A stretch of 64,000 nt of DNA from Bryobacterales bacterium KBS 96 (lineage in GTDB: Bacteria > Acidobacteriota > Terriglobia > Bryobacterales > Bryobacteraceae), in the NCBI GenBank assembly GCA_000381625.1, contig KB906767.1, positions 1,900,629 to 1,964,628 of the forward strand, read 5' to 3'. The translations under genes and the position numbers were made by a program. Under the pieces are notes generated by a model that had not been told where the DNA came from, did no database searches, and saw only the letters and a list, made by a program, of their open reading frames with translations. Of the stretch, positions 7,217 through 18,600 are shown piece after piece (the first letter of the stretch is position 1; each line of letters opens with the position of its first letter).

Positions 7217-9910
7217 ATGTCGATCGCGCGACAACTGGTGCGTGGCCTGCGGAATCTGCTTCGGCGGAAATATGCCGATGAAGATATTGCCGATGAGGTC
7301 GACAGCTTCTTCGCCGAGGCGAAAGCCGCCTTTGAAGCGCGCGGATTAACGGCGCACGATGCTGCTCGCGCTGCCCGCATTCGCGTCGGCAGTACGACGG
7401 CACTTCGCGAACAGGTGCGGTCGTATGGGTGGGAAAACCTTGTCAGCGGAATGCTTCAGGAAATGCGTTATACGCTGCGGCGCTTGCGAGCTACTCCAGG
7501 TTTCACGCTGGTAAGCATCGGGACTCTCGCACTAGGGCTGGGAGCCACAACCGCCATTTTCAGCGTGATCAACGGCGTGCTGTTGAAGCCTTTGCCCTAT
7601 GCGCATCCCGAGCAGTTGGTTTCGTTGTGGATGACGGCGCCCGGTGTCAAGATAGAGGACCTGAATATGGGTCCTTCGGTCTATTTCACGATGGCCGATG
7701 ATAGCCGCGCGTTTCAAGCCGTCAGTATTTGGACGAGCGGCACCACAAGCATTACGGGCAACGGACAACCGGAACAGGTCTCCGCCATTTTCGCCTCGCA
7801 TGAGTTGCTTCCCATTCTCGGCGTGAAACCTCAACTGGGCCGCCTATTCACCGCGGCTGACGATGATCCGAAGGGCACACGCACGGTGATGCTCTCCGAC
7901 GGCTACTGGCGATCGCATTTCGGCGGCGATCATTCGGTGCTCGGCCGGCGGCTTCTGATTGAGGGTAACCCGGTTTCCATAATCGGCCTCCTGCCACCCT
8001 CGTTTCAATTTATGGATCAAAAGGCCGACCTGCTCATTCCACTGCGCTTCGACCCCGCCAAAACGAATCTCGGAGTGTTCTCTTACCTGGGCGTCGGACG
8101 GCTTAAGCCCGGCGTAACCTTGAAGCAAGCGGATGCGGATCTCGCCCGCATGCTGCCTTTGGTATTGCAGCGGTTTCCCCCGCCTGCGGGTTACACGGTC
8201 AAAATGTTTGAAGATGCCCGTATCGCGCCCAATTTCAGGCTGTTGAAAGACGACTTGGTGGGCGATATCGGCAATATGCTCTGGGTTCTGATGGCGACAG
8301 TGGGGATCGTTCTGCTGATTGCCTGTGCCAATGTTGCGAACCTGCTTTTGGTTCGGGCAGAGACACGGCAACAGGAACTTGCCATTCGCGCTGCACTTGG
8401 GGCGGCATGGACGCGCATTGCGCGCGAACTCCTCTTTGAAAGCGTCACGCTCGGGCTGGTTGGCGGAGTAGTGGGACTCGGCTTATCCTGGACTGCGCTT
8501 AAGCTGCTTTTGGCGTCCGACTTGGTACGCCTGCCTCGCGCTCATAACATCCATATCGATGCCTGGGTGCTGCTGTTCGCCATGGCCACTTCAATAACCG
8601 TGAGCGTGCTCTTTGGTTTGATCCCCGTTGCGCGCTACGGCAAGCCGCACATCGCTGATGCGCTTCGCGGCGGCGGGCGATCGATGAGCCCTAGCAGGGA
8701 TAGACATCGGGTCCGAAGCCTGCTTGTTGTCGTTCAGGTGGCGCTCGCGCTTATCCTGCTTGTGACGTCGGGGCTCATGATCCGCACGTTCCGCAATCTA
8801 CACGACGTCGATCCGGGATTCACCAATCCTGCCCAAATTCAAACTGTAAGGATTGCAATTCCGGATGAACAAGTGAAAGAGCCGGAGCGCGTGATGCGCA
8901 TGGAACAGGCAATGCTCGCTAAAATCTCGGCCATCAATGGTGTGAGGTCCGCCTCTATTACCTCATCGGTTACGATGGGCGGCTACGAGGCGAACGATCC
9001 CGTATACGCCGAAGATAAGAGTTATCGCGAGGGCACTCTTGCGCCGCTGCGCCGTTTTAAATGGATTGCGCCGGGCTACTTCAAGACAATGGGACAGCGA
9101 ATGCTCGCGGGCCGCGATCTGACGTGGGCAGAAATCGACAATCAACGTCCTGTTGCCCTTGTGTCCGAAAATACGGCGCGCGAGATGTGGGGCTCGCCCC
9201 AAGCAGCTATTGGAAAGCGCATTCGAGTAAACCTAAAAGACGACTGGTGCGAAGTGATCGGCGTGGTTAGCGATGAGCACACGGACGGGGTTGACAAAAA
9301 GGCTCCGACAATTGTGTATTGGCCGCTCTTTCAGAAGAAGTTTGAAGCGGCTCCGGTGAATGTCCAACGGTCCGTCGCGTTTGTGATTCGTACACCGCGC
9401 GCTGGTTCCCTTTCCTTTCGGGACGAATTGCGCAACGCAATCTGGAGCATAGACGCTAATCTTCCGCTGGCAAATGTGGAAACGGTGGAGGCGCTGTATA
9501 ACCGCTCACTCGCGCGCACCTCGTTCACGCTGATCATGCTCGCGATCGCCGGTGGGATGGCGCTGTTGCTGGGGATAGTGGGAATCTATGGCGTGATTTC
9601 TTACTCAGTTTCGCAGCGCACGCGCGAGATCGGAATCCGGCTTGCCCTCGGTGCACCGATTGCACAGGTCACAACTGCTTTCGTCCGCAGCGGGTTGATT
9701 CTATCGGCGATCGGCTGCGCATGCGGGCTCGTCGCAGCGCTGGTCTTGGCGCCACTGATGCGATCGCTGCTATTTTCGGTCAGCCCATCGGATCCGCTCA
9801 CCTACGTGGCGATGGCGGTTGCTTTGATCTTCGCCGCGGCGCTTGCCAGTTATCTTCCGGCGAGGAGGGCGACTAAGATCGATCCGGTCGAAGCGTTACG
9901 GGCGGAGTAA
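7217..9910 (+). CDS. ADOP-family ABC transporter permease
   Basis: An 897-residue permease of the same family as the leftward one. A cytoplasmic prefix (residues 1-75, ADEVDSFF-type helix) leads into helix 1 (FTLVSIGTLALGLGATTAIF). Then come a MacB-type periplasmic domain, FtsX block 1 (LIACANVANLLLVRAETRQQELAIRAALGA), a second periplasmic domain, FtsX block 2 and the end PARRATKIDPVEALRAE. The duplicated signature RTREIGIRLALGA is present. The start at 7217 lies 4 nt past the PadR stop; an in-frame ATG at 7148 is inside PadR and gives no family sequence. No ATPase gene is near, so it must use a distant partner or work without one. The substrate is unknown. Confidence 0.9.
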   Translation: MSIARQLVRGLRNLLRRKYADEDIADEVDSFFAEAKAAFEARGLTAHDAARAARIRVGSTTALREQVRSYGWENLVSGMLQEMRYTLRRLRATPGFTLVSIGTLALGLGATTAIFSVINGVLLKPLPYAHPEQLVSLWMTAPGVKIEDLNMGPSVYFTMADDSRAFQAVSIWTSGTTSITGNGQPEQVSAIFASHELLPILGVKPQLGRLFTAADDDPKGTRTVMLSDGYWRSHFGGDHSVLGRRLLIEGNPVSIIGLLPPSFQFMDQKADLLIPLRFDPAKTNLGVFSYLGVGRLKPGVTLKQADADLARMLPLVLQRFPPPAGYTVKMFEDARIAPNFRLLKDDLVGDIGNMLWVLMATVGIVLLIACANVANLLLVRAETRQQELAIRAALGAAWTRIARELLFESVTLGLVGGVVGLGLSWTALKLLLASDLVRLPRAHNIHIDAWVLLFAMATSITVSVLFGLIPVARYGKPHIADALRGGGRSMSPSRDRHRVRSLLVVVQVALALILLVTSGLMIRTFRNLHDVDPGFTNPAQIQTVRIAIPDEQVKEPERVMRMEQAMLAKISAINGVRSASITSSVTMGGYEANDPVYAEDKSYREGTLAPLRRFKWIAPGYFKTMGQRMLAGRDLTWAEIDNQRPVALVSENTAREMWGSPQAAIGKRIRVNLKDDWCEVIGVVSDEHTDGVDKKAPTIVYWPLFQKKFEAAPVNVQRSVAFVIRTPRAGSLSFRDELRNAIWSIDANLPLANVETVEALYNRSLARTSFTLIMLAIAGGMALLLGIVGIYGVISYSVSQRTREIGIRLALGAPIAQVTTAFVRSGLILSAIGCACGLVAALVLAPLMRSLLFSVSPSDPLTYVAMAVALIFAAALASYLPARRATKIDPVEALRAE

Positions 9911-10390
9911 AACGCGGTCCATCGTCCCAAACAAGGTAATGAAACTGGACGATCATACTTCTCGTTTACCCCCAGGACTCGGTGCAATCGTTAAAACCTA
10001 GTGCTCTTGCTCGCGGTCGCAACCAGTGCGCCGATGAATCCCAACAAATATCGGCTGATGCGAGTCTTTGGGAAGCTTAGGTTTGTACACAGCTTTTGAT
10101 CCGCGTTCGCAAAAAGCCAAGAGCAATCTCGATAATTTGATAGCTCCAGAGTGGTCGGCAAACAGGAAGTTGTGTCCAGTTTGCCCGTCGTTCGGGAACA
10201 AGCCGATGAATCACACGCGCGAGATGACGACTTCTCGCCAGATTGAATTGGGAAAGCGACCAGAATGCTGCCGCCGCATTTTTGGAGCTTAATCTTGATA
10301 CAAAATTTTGAGGCGGCTTGGCCCCTGTGATACCAGGGTCTTTGAATTTGTCAAAACTTACCGCGTATGGGACGCTGCGCGCCAGCAGAT
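9911..10390. other. Intergenic region with no recognised gene
   Basis: Downstream of the rightward permease. The open frames here (for example a 122-codon minus-strand frame at 10077-10445) are rich in Arg and Ser and have no recognisable motif or ribosome-binding site. I see no RNA gene or repeat. The only structure is the terminator at its right edge. Confidence 0.5.
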
Positions 10391-10432
10391 AAAACCTCGC
10401 CCGAGTTGCTCCATGATTTGGCCGACTCGGGC
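10391..10432 (-). terminator. Rho-independent terminator after the DHFR-like gene
   Basis: A perfect 8-bp inverted repeat, GCCCGAGT (10399-10406) and ACTCGGGC (10425-10432), with an 18-nt loop. On the minus strand it is followed by GAGGTTTTAT. It lies 17 nt past the stop of the DHFR-like gene. Confidence 0.6.
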
Positions 10433-10448
10433 TTAACAAGCCCAATGC

Positions 10449-10997
<549 letters not shown>

Positions 10998-11178
10998 TAC
11001 GTAAGGGTATCGCGGATGGTATATCGGCCTTAGTCGGCGTGCGACCGCGCGATGAGCTGTTATTTTAGACGCGCATTACACCGATATGCGGGCGTGCGGC
11101 CTCCAATCAGCGCGATGGCGACTTTACGTCAAAAGTGGGCTGATATATGGGCGAAGAATCGTGCTGACGACCATCGTT

Positions 11179-11595
11179 TCATTGCACTGCATCGTTAACA
11201 GTCTTGCCGGATGCAGTCTCGTTCGGATAGTTGAAGAAGAGCTGATTTCCGTCGGGATCATCGACCACCAGAAGGCGGTAGCCCCACCAGCCGTCCTTGA
11301 CTGGAGCGCCCAGGGCTTCGAGTTCAGTCCGCAGCGCTTCCAGGGCCGCGACCGCGGCCTCGCGGGTCTCTGGCTCGACGTTCAAGGAGATGAACATCAG
11401 CCCTTTGCCGACCTTCTCGGGCCACTTGCTGCAGAGAATGAGCGCGCAGCCCTGCCGGTCAACCTGGGCGACAAACGTCTTGCCGTCCTCGTCGAAGCGC
11501 CAGGGGCTCGTGAAGCCGAGCCGGTCCACGTAAAAACGGAGCGAGGCCTCAACGTCCGTAACGTGCAGGACGGGGCGAGCGAACCAGTCTGTCAT
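11179..11595 (-). CDS. VOC-superfamily (glyoxalase/bleomycin-resistance-like) protein
   Basis: A 138-residue vicinal-oxygen-chelate protein with two beta-alpha-beta-beta-beta halves: RPVLHVTDVEASLRFYVDRL at the start and WGYRLLVVDDPDGNQLFF near the end. The conserved DPDGNxL motif and a glutamate-rich helix between the halves fit the bleomycin-resistance/glyoxalase branch. The putative metal ligands (His 10 and a late Glu or Asp) are only partly evident. GAGGAG precedes the ATG by about 8 nt. Proteins of this type bind metals or sequester small toxic compounds; a substrate cannot be assigned here. Confidence 0.85.
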   Translation of the reverse strand: MTDWFARPVLHVTDVEASLRFYVDRLGFTSPWRFDEDGKTFVAQVDRQGCALILCSKWPEKVGKGLMFISLNVEPETREAAVAALEALRTELEALGAPVKDGWWGYRLLVVDDPDGNQLFFNYPNETASGKTVNDAVQ

Positions 11596-11962
11596 AGGCT
11601 ATATCTCCTCGATTCGGACAATTTCGGCGTCTCGAATTCTACACCCCGCTTATGGGTTCTTGGCCGTTGACCGCAGTCTGTTGCAGGGCTGGGTTTCCGA
11701 CCGTGTCTTTTCGACGGACAAGTGCCAGGATTGCGTGCGCGTTCCGGTCTGACGGGAAATGCCCGGTCCACGGATGTGAACTCGTCATTGGCAATTTGTC
11801 GGCCATCTGGACAATGCCCAGAAAACCGAAAATGAACCGGCGTCACGGAAAATGGGACCGATCGGGATTAGCACCGAGCCGCGGAGGCGCTCAGTGGAAT
11901 GGAACCCGAGATAACGTCTGCAATCTGTTAGATAAAGTCCGGATGAGTATCCGGACAGGATT
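11596..11962. other. Intergenic region with no recognised gene
   Basis: About 370 nt between the VOC gene and the membrane-protein gene, both on the minus strand. It probably includes the VOC promoter. Short open frames are antisense-like and have no motif. No RNA gene or clear hairpin with a T run is seen. Confidence 0.45.
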
Positions 11963-12658
11963 TCATCTTCCCACCCATTCCGCGAATTTCTGCCATACTC
12001 GCGCATCTGCAATAACGAACCGCAGTGGAGTTGCAACATTTATCAGGAGCACACCCACTACATTCGTGAGATGGACCTGGCGCAGAAAAATTGCGTCGTA
12101 GACTGCCCCTGCCAGCGAGAAGGCAAAAATCACCCACCCGATCGTGGCGTCAGGAATTGGTAACCTCGCAAATGCAGGAATGATCAGGCTCACCATCGCC
12201 AGCAACATCAATCGCTTATGTATCTCCTTTTTTCGCCGGAAAAATAGGCCGGCAACAAAGAACAGGCAGAACAGAACCAAGTCAATTAATGCGTTCACCA
12301 GGAGCGAGGCCATATTGGGCCTCCGACTCGAGTAGCCAGCGCGCACGGAATAAAGAGAGATGCCGGCGCCCAGCGCAATGATAGCGCTGGCGAGCACGGC
12401 GCCAGCTTTTCCCATCCGTCGATGAAGGTCGGTACGGCCTGCTGACACTAGAGCAGTCTGAAAGATAAAGAAGAATGTCCAGAGCGTGAAGAGGGCTCCG
12501 TGTAGATGCGCCAATGGCGATAAGTGTGGCGTTCCGAAGAAGCCCTTCAAATAGTAGGTACGCGAAAAGCCTATGAAGACGGCGAAAGCAAACACGACCG
12601 CCACACCTGTGTAAAAGATCCGGTCACGTGACGAGAAGTGCAAAGATTGCTGAGGCAT
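11963..12658 (-). CDS. Multi-pass membrane protein of unknown function
   Basis: A 231-residue integral membrane protein with about six or seven predicted helices (roughly 14-34, 46-70, 84-105, 116-140, 150-170, 174-193 and a last one near 200-215). Histidines sit at helix ends (HLSPLAHLHGALFTLW, and LHRRMGKAGAVLA). This recalls haem-binding or b561-like membrane proteins and the DUF2306-like group, but I cannot assign a family from sequence alone. Basic loops (FFRRKKEIHKRLML) follow the positive-inside rule. No partner gene is nearby. Treat as a conserved-looking hypothetical. Confidence 0.65.
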   Translation of the reverse strand: MPQQSLHFSSRDRIFYTGVAVVFAFAVFIGFSRTYYLKGFFGTPHLSPLAHLHGALFTLWTFFFIFQTALVSAGRTDLHRRMGKAGAVLASAIIALGAGISLYSVRAGYSSRRPNMASLLVNALIDLVLFCLFFVAGLFFRRKKEIHKRLMLLAMVSLIIPAFARLPIPDATIGWVIFAFSLAGAVYDAIFLRQVHLTNVVGVLLINVATPLRFVIADARVWQKFAEWVGR

Positions 12659-12820
12659 TCTGAGCTATGCTAGTTCTCCCATATCGCCGCAGAATAGTAA
12701 AAAAACGACATCGCAATAACACCGAGAGCGGCGCCCTCAACGCGGTGGTTCATTGATAAACTCGACAAATGCCGATTCCCGCAGCACCGGCAAAACATCT
12801 GCGCAGGTTCGTGCGGGTTT

Positions 12821-15534
12821 ATGTTCATTTGGAAGCTTCTCTCGCTGACTCGGTTCTGGGATGTGACATTCGCGCTCTACTCGATCGAGGCTCCAGGTCT
12901 TCCTCCTCGCGAGCTTACGCGTGAAGCAGAAACTCTTCACCAACGGATTCTTCAGGTCCCTGGTGTAAAGAAGATTGACATCGTTGGAGAACGGCCAGAA
13001 CGTATTTTTGTCGAGTTCTCATACCCACGGCTGGCGACGCTGGGAGTAAGCGCACGAGATATTTTCGATGCACTGGCACGCGAGAATGCGGTCACCCCAT
13101 CTGGATCTGTCGATACGAAAGCGCAACAGGTTTACATTCGGCTGGATGGTGCGCTCGATGATCTCGAGAAGATTCGGGACACGCCAACCGTGGGCGGCGG
13201 GCGCACTCTAAAGCTCTCTGACATTGCCGATGTGAAGCGCGGATACGAAGATCCGGCAACCTTTCTTGTTCGTCATAATGGACAACCAGCGTTGCTTCTC
13301 AGCATTGTGATGAAGGAGGGCTGGAACGGCCTGAACCTTGGCAAAGCCCTTGTTGCCGAGCAGAAGAAGATTTCCGCCGCCCTGCCTGCAGGCATCAGCT
13401 TTAGCAAAGTAACCGATCAGACAGTAAACATCCGCGAAGCAGTGGATGAGTTCATGCTGAAGTTCTTTGTCGCTCTTGCAGTCGTTATGATCGTTAGCTT
13501 TATCAGCCTCGGTTGGCGCGAAGGAATTGTTGTCGCGGCAGCCCTCCCTCTTACGTTGGCGGCTGTCTTTGTCATCATGCTCATGACCGGAAGAGTGTTC
13601 GATCGCATCACGCTCGGCGCGCTGATCCTAGGACTTGGGCTTCTGGTGGATGACGCGATTATCTCCATCGAGATCATGGTGGTCAAAATAGAGGAAGGAT
13701 GGAGCCGTATCCGCGCCGCCGGGTATGCATGGAGTCACACCGCTGCTCCCATGCTTGCAGGCACGCTTGTCACTGTCATTGGTCTCATGCCAGTCGGGTT
13801 CGCTCCATCGAGCGCCGGCGAATATGCGGGAAATATTTTCTGGATAGTGGGGTTTGCACTGCTCGCGTCATGGATTGTAGCGGTGACGTTTACTCCTTAT
13901 CTCGGCGTGCAGCTGCTGCCCGACATGACGGCCCTGCCAGGCGGCCATGCAGCAATCTATGCAACACCCGGCTATGAAAAACTCCGCCGCGTAATCGCCT
14001 GGGCGGTACGCCGGAAGGCTCTCGTCGCGTGCACTGTTGTCGGCGTCTTTCTTGCCTCCGTTGCAGGGATGGGATTTGTCAAACAGCAGTTCTTTCCGCA
14101 ATCGGACAGACCTGAAGTCCTGGTTGAGGTGACGGAGCCACAAGGCACGAGCATAGAAGCCACCAATGCGAGTTCGAAAAAGGTAGAGGACTGGCTGCGC
14201 CTGCAGCCGGAGGCCAAGATTGTTACAGCTTACATTGGTGCGGGCGCTCCGCGCTTCTTTTTTTCGTATAATCCAGAACTCCCGAACCCCAATTTCGCCA
14301 AAATCGTTGTTCTGACGGCCAATGAGAAGGATCGGGATCGTCTAAAGCTCAGGCTGCGTGAACGGGTTGGCCAGGGTCTTGTGCCGGAAGCCCGTGTGCG
14401 CGTTTCGCAGCTTGTATTTGGGCCCTATTCACCCTGGCCGGTAGTGTTTCGCGTCATGGGCCCGAATCTGGAAACGGACCGCGCGATTGCGGCGCAGGTA
14501 CAGGCTGTCATGCTGGCGAATCCCCATACTCGACAAGTGAACCAGGACTGGGGGGAACGCGCACCAACGGTGCATTTTGTGCTTGACCAAGCCCGGCTAC
14601 AACTGATCGGCCTTTCCTCCCGCGAAGCCGCCGAACAGATCCAATTTCTTCTGACGGGTGCGCCAGTGACGCAGGTCCGTGAAGACATTCGAACAGTGGA
14701 GTAGTCGCTCGAAGCGCCGGAGGCAACCGCCTTGATCCCAGAAAGCTGAATGACATGACGCTGACGAATCGCTTGGGGAAGGCTATTCCACTGAGTCAAG
14801 TCGGCCATATCGAGATTCGTCCCGAAGAACCGATCCTCAAGCGCCGGGATCGCTTGCCAACTATCACAGTAGAGAGTGACATCGATGAATCACTTCAACC
14901 CCCACAGGTCTCGGCAGAGATTCAAAAATCAATTCAGCCGATTATTGCAACCCTGCCCGAGGGCTACAAGATCGAAACGGGCGGCAATATAGAAGAGGCC
15001 GGCAAAGCGAATAGGGCACTGTCGACGGTATTTCCCGCGATGATCGTGCTGATGCTAACGGTGATCATCCTCCAGGTCCGGTCATTCTCCGGGATGTTCA
15101 TGGTGGCTCTTACAGCGCCTCTCGGTCTCGCTGGCGTCGTTCCAACATTGCTTCTCTTTCATCAGCCATTTGGGTTCAATGCGATTCTCGGACTGATCGC
15201 GTTAGCTGGCATCCTGATGCGCAATACGCTGATCCTCATCGGTCAAATCAAAACCAATCAGGAGGAAGGACTTGACAATTATCACGCTGTCGTCGAGGCA
15301 ACTGTACAGCGATCACGTCCAGTGATCCTTACAGCTCTTGCAGCCGTACTGGCTTTCATTCCTCTCACCTACTCAGTCTTCTGGGGATCGATGGCCTACA
15401 CACTAATTGGGGGGACTGCCGTGGGCACCGTCCTGACCCTCATCTTCCTGCCCGCACTCTATTCAATCTGGTTTGGAGTAAAACCGGTCGCAGTCCCGAG
15501 CAATGAGGCGCAGCCAGTGCTGGTGGGTTCATAG
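12821..15534 (+). pseudogene. RND efflux pump inner-membrane permease, truncated and frameshifted
   Basis: Remnant of an AcrB/MexB-type resistance-nodulation-division permease. Family sequence begins abruptly at RFWDVTFALYS near 12851, so about 130 N-terminal residues including the first membrane helix are missing. It then runs through the porter domain, membrane helices (LAVVMIVSFISLG; LGLLVDDAIISIEIMV with the conserved paired aspartates) and the second porter half. At 14702-14704 a TAG interrupts it. In the +2 frame from 14701 the expected VVARS-GNRLDPRKLNDMTLT continues without a gap to 15534, so one base is missing near 14700. No membrane-fusion or outer-membrane partner flanks it. It is probably non-functional, though the frame break alone could be an assembly error. 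Confidence 0.85.
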
Positions 15535-15555
15535 CCGAAAGCAGCAAACAAGACA

Positions 15556-15654
15556 GACAAAATCAGAATCATTGGAACAGGCAATATTGGTGGTGCCCGG
15601 CGCTCAGGTGCGCCAACGATGCGGCCGTTGGTTCAGCCGGGGGTTAAGTAGGAC
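15556..15654 (+). pseudogene. Fragment of an NADP-dependent reductase Rossmann N-terminus
   Basis: From about 15559 the frame reads KIRIIGTGNIGGA, the first strand and GxGxxG dinucleotide-binding loop of NADPH-dependent F420/NAD reductase-like proteins, which normally begin Met-Lys-Ile. Here no start codon precedes it, and after about 14 residues the similarity stops and a TAG follows at 15649. It is too short for a gene and looks like a leftover end next to the decayed RND gene. The match is short, so chance is possible. Confidence 0.3.
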
Positions 15655-15689
15655 TTCCGTCTTCTCGCAGCAGTTCGGCCGATCTCCTG

Positions 15690-18600
15690 TCAGAATGTAA
15701 ACTTCAGACCGAACTGCATCGCACGAGGGTCCGTCTGAACATTGGTAATCTTTCCGAATTGGCAACCGAATTGGTGCACCAGATCGGTTGAGCCATCAGG
15801 ATTCGGCCCCAGACACCAGCCCGTGTCGGGAATACCGAGATTTTGGTGGTTGAGCGCATTGTAGACATCCCACCGGAAGCTAAAATACTTCTGCTCGGTG
15901 ACATGGAAGTCCTTTGCCAGTGACATATCCGCGTTCCAAAAGCCTGGAGAACGCACCGCGCCATTGCGAAGGCCCATGTTGCCGAACTGCCACCACTGAG
16001 GAAAGGCAGTTGGATCGGACGCCGTAAGAACTGCGGGGTCGGACCCGAACGCGGCCGTGAAGGCGTTCGGATTGAACCATTGATCCTGTGTCCGGGCTCC
16101 TGAATTGGGATCGCCCACCAGATTCGGCCGGCACACGCCAAGCTCGCCCTGAATGCCGTTACAGGGCGCCGTGATCACCAGAGGCACGCCATTCTGGAAA
16201 TTCCAGTTCTGCGTTAGCGTCCAGCCGCCGAAAATGGCGCTTCCGAATCTGCTGCCGGACAGAAACGGTTTCCCTCTGCCGAACGGCAGCTCGTACGATC
16301 CGGCAATGTTCAGCACATTGGGAATATCGTCGGCGGTTAGCGCCACGTCCGCGTAACGATCGTCGGGATTTTGCGGTCCCGCGCCTCCGGCCGTATTGCC
16401 GGTGCCTCCCGATAACCCGCCGGGCACGAGTGACGAGCGCCCCACGGTGCGTCCGATGGTCGTCGGGGTTGCCGTGTTGCCGATGATGCTTCCCGTGTTT
16501 GGCGTGCCGATATTCTTCTGATGTGTGTAAGACACCATCAGGTTGAAGCCCCTCGAATAGCGCTTTTCTGCCTTCACCTGCAAAGCGTTATAACGATTGA
16601 ACCCGTCGGGGTTGGAATTGACGCTCAGATTTGTGTACTGCGGATAGGGCCTGGCGATCAGCGACAATGGCGCCGTTGCCCCGTAGATCGGAACCAAAGC
16701 GGCTGGTGTATCCACCGAGTTATTAATCTGCGTTTTTTCCTGTAACCGAAGCGATGTAGGCACGCGGTCGTAGCTGCGGAACTCATCGCCGAATAAGTGC
16801 AGCCCGTGTGTTCCGACATACCCGACGCTCAGGGCTACGTCTCCCGGCAGTTCACGCTGGACGAACAGACTCCACTGCTGTACATAAGGATCGTGGGAGC
16901 CCTTTAAGAAACCCTGCGGCCCCGTGCCAAGGAACTGGTTATTCTCCTGCTTCACTTGATTCAGCGGAGGAAGGTTCAGATCCGGCGCCCCCTGACTTAG
17001 GATGAATGCCGGGCGCTGGCCCGTGAAATCGCCGTTATAACCGAAATAGTTGGAATACGCCGGTCCGCTGATCGAGCCGTTCTGGTCTCCAAAAGCCGCG
17101 CTGATTCCGTTGCTGTAGATGATGTCATACCCGCCGCGCACCACCCACTTTTTGTCGTTAGTCGGCATCCATGCGAAATTGAACCGGGGTCCGAGACTAT
17201 TCTTATTTGCCGGAAACACATTGGTCGTGGGGTGCGCGGCGGTGCCCATATAGACAATGCGGCCCTGATATGGCACGTCCGGATTCATTCCGTTGAAATC
17301 GATGTTCGCCAGATAGTTGCTCCGTTCGTGGAACCAGCCAAAAATGTCGTACCGCAGGCCGATGTTCAGCGTTAGCTTCGAGTTGACGCGCCAATCATCC
17401 TGAATGTAAAACCCCCAGTAATTATTGGTCTGATAAGGATAATGGAATGTCCCGGTGCCGCTGCCCGGATCGACAGCGCCGAGCAGAAATTGGGCAAGTC
17501 CGTTGCCACCCTGGCCGCTGACGGGATCGGAGGTCAACCCACCGCCGAAGCCGAGCCCATACCCCCAACTGGCTTGGTACCAATTATTGTCGCGGCGAAA
17601 TATGAGGCCGCCTTTTAACGTGTGATTTCCTAAAACTTTTGTTATGTTGTCCTGTAGCGTATACGCATCCACGCCCTGTAATCCGTTCTGCCACTGCTGT
17701 GGCCCAAACGAACCAAACCCGCTGCCAACCCCGATTGTGGGCACCGGACCGAACTTGTCCAGGATAAAGTTCAAGCCCTGAATTCGTTGAATGATCCCGG
17801 AGTTGTCCACCAGAGAATTAGGATTCTGTTTCGGAATCTGATTCTGCCTGCTGTAGCTTGCCCGGAATTCATTGATCAGCGTAGAACCAAATGTCTGTGT
17901 GTGGCCGATGGTGAAGATCTGGTTTGCGGTCGTGTAAGGCTGAGCGCCGGAGAGGCCCTGCGTCGGAGCTGTTGGTCCGCTCCAGGGGAGCCGATAATTT
18001 GCGTAATAGCTTGGATTAAGAAGATACTCGACAAACAGAGCACTCTTTTCGTTAAAGCGGTGATCTACTTTAATCGACATGTTATTAGTCGTTAAACTGC
18101 TGCCGATTCCACCGAGATAGTTATTGCAGAAACCGAGGCATCCGCTCGGCCCCTGTTGTAACGGGTCGAGGAAGTTGGGATTGGGAAAACTTTGCGCGTA
18201 GTAGAGCGCCAGCGGATCGATACGATTTTGCGGAATCACATTTCCGGCAAAGGGCGTGCGAGCGAACTGGCCGTTGGCGTCCGGTCCGATGGTGGAAAGT
18301 GGATCGTAGATATTGCAGGTCGGGCAAGAGCCTATTCCCGGAGCATTGCTGAAATCGCCGCTACGCTCGGCTGGCGTTGGCACGGTATAGATGCCGCTCT
18401 TGTTTTCATGGAGAAACGAAGTTTCCCAGGAGAAGAAAAAGAAAGTTCGGTCCTTTATCACGGGCCCACCGAGCGTGCTGCCGAAGTCGTTATAGTTCAC
18501 CCGCGGTGAAAGGAACTGATTTCCCTGCGCGTCGCGCCGGTCGAACGGATTGCTGGCGCTGAAGAACGAGTTCCGATTGAACGCGTATGCGTTTCCGTGG

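Noticed and set aside
10077-10445. Minus-strand frame of 122 codons after the DHFR-like gene
   Set aside because: It contains the terminator hairpin and shows no motif or start signal.
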